From assembly GCA_023935145.1 (NCBI GenBank), contig CM043700.1, positions 143,448,828 through 143,512,827 on the forward strand: a stretch of 64,000 nucleotides of DNA. Reading direction: 5' to 3'. The translations under genes were made by a program, and so were the position numbers. The notes under the pieces were generated by a model. That model made no database searches, was not told the origin of the DNA, and worked only from the letters and a program-made list of their open reading frames with translations. Shown one piece after another: positions 58,680-64,000 of the stretch (positions are counted from its first letter, which is position 1; each line of letters begins with the position of its first letter). The stretch comes from Bretschneidera sinensis. Lineage: Eukaryota; Streptophyta; Magnoliopsida; Brassicales; Akaniaceae.

Positions 58680-61600
58680 ATGATAATCAAGCGCAACTTG
58701 AAATCTCAAATGCCGTGTTTAAAACGGTGCAAACTCGGCGACTCACCTGGTGAGGACGATGAAATCTCGGCGACTTGCAAGAAGAGGAAAGTGAACGGCT
58801 ACTACCCTCTCAACCTGCTGGGCGAGGTCGCCGCAGGCATAATACCGGTGAGCCTCCGCGGCATCCTCGGCTCCGGCGGCGATCCCGAGAAGAGATTCTC
58901 TGCGTCGTGGTGCACCGAAGTGTCGTGCTCCCCAGGCGAGGTGGAGTCCAAATCCAGGGGACGCTCAGATTCAGGCAAGGCCAAGAATCGGACGGCGGAG
59001 GTTTCACGGCCACCTCTTGTTAGAACCTCAAGAGGGCGAGTTCAGGTACTTCCTTCTCGGTTTAACGATTCGGTTATTGAGAATTGGAAGAAAGAGAGCA
59101 AGACTAGCTTGCGCGATAATACCATCGACAATGAAACCGAATGTGGAAAGGATAAATTCAGTTTTAGAAGGCCGAAAACCGGTAACCACAACGTGAAAAG
59201 CAAGCGAAACGAAGTGAAAACGGGTTGTAAGCATAGTAAATATGCCACATTGTGTGAGGAAGATGAAGAAGTTGGGTGTAAGAGTCTTGACATCAGGAAA
59301 TATTCGAGTTCACGTAGTTCGCTCACTTCACTGCATGAACAACAGTTGGTTGAAGATGACAAGTGCCCACCTGTGGGAATTGTTGACTGTATGAGCGAGG
59401 AGGCGTTGTTGAAGGAGAATGATGAAAGGAAAGGCGCGTTGTATGGGCCGGAAGACTTCTATTCGGGTGATTTAGTGTGGGCAAAGTCGGGGAAGAAAGA
59501 GCCATTTTGGCCAGCCATTGTCATTGATCCACTGACACAAGCGCCTGAGCTGGTTATGAGGTCTTGTATACCTGACGCAGCTTGTGTTATGTTCTTTGGA
59601 CACTGTGGGAATGAGGATGAAAGGGTATGGATCACTTTCTATGTACAGAGCTTTTTTTTTTTTGATCTGTACAGAGCTTTTTTCTTTTTATGGAACTTGT
59701 GTTGTATAATGTTTAAATGAAAGTGGACATTAATTATGTTACTTTGAATGGTCATGAGCAGGATTATGCATGGGTCAAAAGGGGGGTGATTTTCCCATTC
59801 GTAGATTTTGTAGACAGGTGTGTACTTGGTATTTTAATGTAGAATTTGAATTGTCATTTTGATAGGATGTGTGCTCAGGTTACACATTTGCTTGCCTTAG
59901 GTTCCAGGAGCAGCCTGAATTGAATGAATACAAGCCCAGCGATTTCCAGATTGCAACGGAGGAGGCATTTTTGGCAGAGCAGGGGTTTACAGAGAAGTTG
60001 ATACAGGATATCAACATGGCTGCTGGATCACCGACTTACGATGACTCTGTTCTTAGATGGGTTCAAGAGGCTACAGGTTCAAACCAGGATCAGGATTGTT
60101 GCTCTCCTAACAAGGCAAGTTTCCTTAGCGTACTTTCACTTCTTTTCATTTTACAGAATTATATTTTTGGTAACTGTTTTGCTAGCATGGATCCGAACAT
60201 GCTGTAAAGCTTTGGAAGTTTCCCCCCTTCCTCTTCTTGGGTTGGGAAATTTATGAAGCTTGGACAATGCTTTGTTTGAAATGAAAGAAGACAAACATGT
60301 CCTCAATTTGCATTAGTGGATTTGAGTCTTCTTTTACAGAGGGTCGGAGGAGCATAAACATAAGATTCTATTACTTCTCCTTTTTAAAGTTTTTGCCTGA
60401 ACCAATCACAGATGAGTTCTTTCTTTCATGATACAAGAGTTTTTCCTTTCAATCTTCGGAATTCATCGAGTTTAGTTTATCTTTGCAGGGGATATTTGGG
60501 AAGAACAGAGATTTAAGAGCCTGTGAAGGCTGCGGCATGAGCCCTCCGTTTAAAATGACAAAGAAAATGAAAGCTTCAACTCCTGGAGGCCGATTTTTGT
60601 GTAAAATGTGTGCCAAGGTTTGCATAACTGCATTGTCATGGATTATTTCTTATTTCAGTTTCATCTGCCATCATTCTAGCTGCATTGGTGTTGGATATCA
60701 TCTATTTTTAACTGATTCATACATTGTTCTTGCAGTTAGCGAAGTCAAAGCATTGTTGTGGCATATGCAAGAAGATCTGGAATCACTCGGACAGTGGGAG
60801 TTGGGTGAGGCAACCAACAAGCTGTATTAGTGATGATACCGAGTTGTGACTACTTTTTCTTCTTGGCTGCAGTGGCTCTTTCTTATTAATTTATTGTTTG
60901 GTTCTCCTCACTAAATTAGGTGCGTTGTGACGGTTGTAAAGTTTGGGTGCACGCAGAGTGTGATAAAATTTCCCGCAAGCATTTTAAGGTGTGCCCGTCA
61001 TACTTATCATCTCATCTTATTTTTCTGTTCTGCATGCATAACGAGAGCGTGGTTGGAAATTTCAAACTTTCCTTACTAAGTTATTTCTGCTTTGAAGGAT
61101 CTGGGGGGAAACGATTATTACTGCCCTACTTGCAAAGCAAAATTTAACTTTGAATTATCAGATTCAGAAAAAGAGGAGTCAAAAGCCAAGTAGGTTCTAT
61201 ATTTTATTTTCATGTTTGTTTGCTGAAATTTTGCATTGTGACTACAATTATAATAATTCATATATAATATCATTTGATTTGTCAGTGATATCTTATGTGG
61301 AACTCTGACAGATTTTGATGTTTTTTTTACCTCTATGTATCTAATTTTGGTGCAACCTTTGGTGCAGATCGAACAAAAATAATGGTCAATTAGTGCTGCC
61401 TAACAAGGTTATTGTCCTCTGCTCAGGTGTAGAAGGCATATATTTTCCAAGCCTTCACTTGTAAGCAAAATTAACTTCATATGTACATATATATTGTTTC
61501 ACTTTCTTTGATTTTTTAACCTTAGGTGAAGTAAAGGCTCTGGTTTCTCGATGTTTATTTTTATTCATTCCTCCTATTGTCATTTTGTTTGTGGTTATAT

Positions 61601-64000
61601 TCATCATTTCTTCTCCTAGTGGCATTGATGTTAGGAGCCTTGTGTAATCAATAGAGTAGAAGTATTTTCTTTAATATTTATCATCTATTCTCTTTTCAGA
61701 TTCTCCTGTTTATTTTTCTCTTCACCTTAAGTGGTAATACTTGGATATTGCAGGATTTAATCTAGGTTACAAAACCACTTTAAATTGTGCTAAGTTGACT
61801 GGGCTTATTTTAGTTTTGAGCCTCTTAACTTTTTGTACTATAGAGAATGATTCAAATTCTCTATATCTTGATTCCTGAGAGTTTTCTCTTTAACTTCATT
61901 TTATATTTGTTCCATTTCAGAGTTGTGTGCAAGTGTGGGCTCTGTGGACCTGAGAAGCAGGCACTTAGTGAGTGGGAACGGCATACAGGTTCCAAAGCAA
62001 AAAATTGGAGGACTAGTATTACGGTGAAAGATTCCATGCTACCACTAGAAGAATGGGTTTGTACTATAGTCTTTTCCTATCTTTGTCAATATTGCTTCTC
62101 TATCCAAGTTTGTGTCTGTAAATGATTGTCTATGAAAATGAATTGCTTGTGGGATTTATAGCTTTTGATTATTTATAAAGCATGGAATATATAATCTTCT
62201 TCTGTTCAGAGAACTCATTGTTTTAATATACTGCTCGTTCTTTCAATTAAGATTTTCCCTCAGCAAATTATGATATAAGCACATACAACTATAGCTGATT
62301 GCATCAGTCAAATATTATGGTCTTTGATTGGTGCCTGTGCTCATCAATATCTAAGAGCAGTCTAATGCTGCTGGGGACTTTAGATCTTTATTTGACATTT
62401 AACATACGGTTCAGAGGAGTGGAAATATTGGTTTCTGGATCCTAAAATTTAGGTAGGATAATTTGTCCTTTCTGTTTTCTCTTTCAAGTATTAGAGTGAT
62501 CGAGTTAGTTTTAAAATTTCAGGGGAATGTTCTTTCACTTCCTCTTTTTTTTTTTCCTTTTTTTTCCTCTTTCTTTCTATTCATTTTGTTTCTTTTTTCT
62601 TAATTGTATAACATTTGAAAGATTTGTATTTTAAATACATTTTTGTTTGACTTACTTATCAAAATACATTTTTGCATGATTTTGCAGATGCTACAATTAG
62701 CAGAGTACCATGCAACTGCTAGTGAACCAGTGAAACCTCCTAAACGACCTTCTATAAAGGAAAGAAAGCAGAAGTTGCTTGCTTTCTTGCAAGGTATGAC
62801 TATTATCTCCTTAAAAAGATATTCCGCATTTCATGTTGGTTATACTGTTTCTTACATTCGTTGTGACAGAGAAATACGAACCGGTTTATGCTAAGTGGAC
62901 AACAGAACGATGTGCAGTTTGTAGATGGGTTGAAGATTGGGACTACAACAAAATTATCATCTGCAACAGGTATTGTCAATAGGAGTTGCTTTTTTTGCAT
63001 GGATATTCAGTCTAAAATCATAGTGATTAAGGACCAGTCATCTCATTCACCTAATGAATTAATGTAACGAGACTAGACTAGGTAATATTCGGACTGAATT
63101 TTCTTATGTCTGAAATAATAGTGCATCTGTTATTTATTAAAAAGACAGGGCATCTGTTGACCTAAAAAGCAGAGTGTGTAAGGTACTTTGTGATCATTTA
63201 TGGTTCTGATTTTTCATTTTGCATATTTCTTTGGTTTTGTGAGATTTCATACTTGCACCCACCTTTTGCTTTCAGTCACATTTGTACATGTATTATTCTG
63301 AATGATATTTACACCACTTTCATCAGTAGACATTTTGCTCATGTATTTGCTAAGCAAGGCAAGATCTTTTTGATGGCTAAATATTTAACTGACTATATAA
63401 GTATTCTTTACGATATTAATAATTTTTTTTTATATTGATAATGTTACTGATTTTATATTTTATCAGATGCCAAATAGCCGTTCATCAAGAATGCTATGGA
63501 GCAAGAAATGTTCGGGATTTCACTTCATGGGTTTGCAAAGCATGTGAAACTCCTGATATCAAGCGGGAGTGTTGTCTTTGTCCTGTAAAAGGTATGTTTC
63601 CTGATAATGGAATTTCTAAGTTCATGACTCTTTTTTTGGTGTGTGTAAACTTCTTTATCTGGAATTATTTTTGTGCTACAAAAATATGAGTTTTCTTTAC
63701 AGAAGTGCTTGTTTTTCAGTGTATTATTTGTATGTTTTATATTGTCACAATCTTTCTTCTTTCCATTTTGGGTAAAACCCGACGTCAGTCACAATGATTA
63801 CTTTAAAAAGGGGGGTAATTATATAGCCACAGCTCTACTTTCCTGAATGTGTTTTTAGAAATCTTGTATAGTATTTCTTTGCCTATTTCTAATAGTTTTG
63901 TGGACATTTTCATGACACGTTTGTTATGATGATTTAATTATTGCTTCTATGATTTGATTTCTTTTATCTTAATGTCGTAGTACTTTCTTATTTGGTCCAA
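58680..64000 (+). CDS. ATX4/5: histone-lysine N-methyltransferase, ATX4/ATX5 type (5' part)
   Basis: Twelve exons join in frame: 58680-59624, 59762-59817, 59901-60114, 60489-60617, 60736-60804, 60920-60988, 61098-61189, 61368-61460, 61921-62056, 62688-62793, 62870-62969 and 63467-63591. About 711 residues precede the right edge. MIIKRNLKSQMP at 58680 is the family start; the in-frame ATG 27 bases upstream is less likely. A PWWP domain (DLVWAKSGKKEPFWPAIVID) spans exons 1-3, a PHD finger (ACEGCGM ... VRCDGCKVWVHAECD ... YYCPTCKAK) exons 4-7, and an extended PHD begins at CAVCRWVEDWDYNKIIICNR. The SET and post-SET domains that transfer methyl groups to histone H3 lysine 4 must lie downstream. 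There is no FYR domain, which separates ATX3-5 from ATX1/2. Intron 3 has a GC donor. Confidence 0.93.

Overview
The window is nuclear DNA from a flowering plant, most likely a eudicot. It is AT-rich, with genes split by short GT-AG introns, plant-type F-box proteins, a Ty1/copia retrotransposon primed by initiator-Met tRNA, a plant hAT transposon, and a WSD1-like acyltransferase, BOBBER/NudC, CCT-motif and ATX-type genes in a row. The species cannot be named from the sequence alone.

Left third (1-21.8 kb): a decayed tandem F-box cluster on the minus strand. One gene looks intact (5454-6587). One is stopped by a nonsense codon and runs off the left edge (1-529). One is split in two (10016-10350 and 19977-20572) by a retrotransposon. 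Short F-box relics lie near 5260-5345 and 21640-21720. Upstream flanks of the cluster recur as old duplications (about 2025-2590, 6960-7560, 9240-9430). Mobile DNA here includes a decayed copia copy (618-1977), a foldback element (2842-3064), a 252-bp solo LTR with 5-bp target duplication (9503-9754), and a nest: the copia element (10351-19976) sits in an F-box gene, and a 4.58-kb hAT element (13029-17605) sits in the copia integrase. The hAT transposase reading frame is complete except for one in-frame stop.

Middle (21.9-30.6 kb): a class-3-lipase-like alpha/beta hydrolase gene on the minus strand, then a tandem array of four tRNA-Ala genes plus a fifth broken copy (25772-26466). One copy has anticodon UGC instead of CGC. 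A repeat-rich non-coding block follows.

Right half (30.6-64 kb): four well-formed genes, all on the plus strand. They are a WSD1-like wax ester synthase/diacylglycerol acyltransferase, a NudC-domain BOBBER1-type chaperone, a CCT-motif family protein, and the first twelve exons of an ATX4/5-type histone lysine methyltransferase whose SET domain lies beyond the window. From memory, this order matches Arabidopsis At5g53390-At5g53400-At5g53420-At5g53430 (and the paralogous At4g27890-27910), so it appears to be an old conserved block. It is separated by long AT-rich intergenic DNA, the longest being 10.4 kb between BOBBER1 and the CCT gene.

I found no prokaryotic-type system, CRISPR array or gene cluster of new type. 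The points most worth a second look are the nested insertion, the tRNA-Ala array with an anticodon change, a duplicated exon/intron junction in the WSD gene, a probable GC-AG intron in the ATX gene, and a tRNA-derived SINE in the CCT gene.
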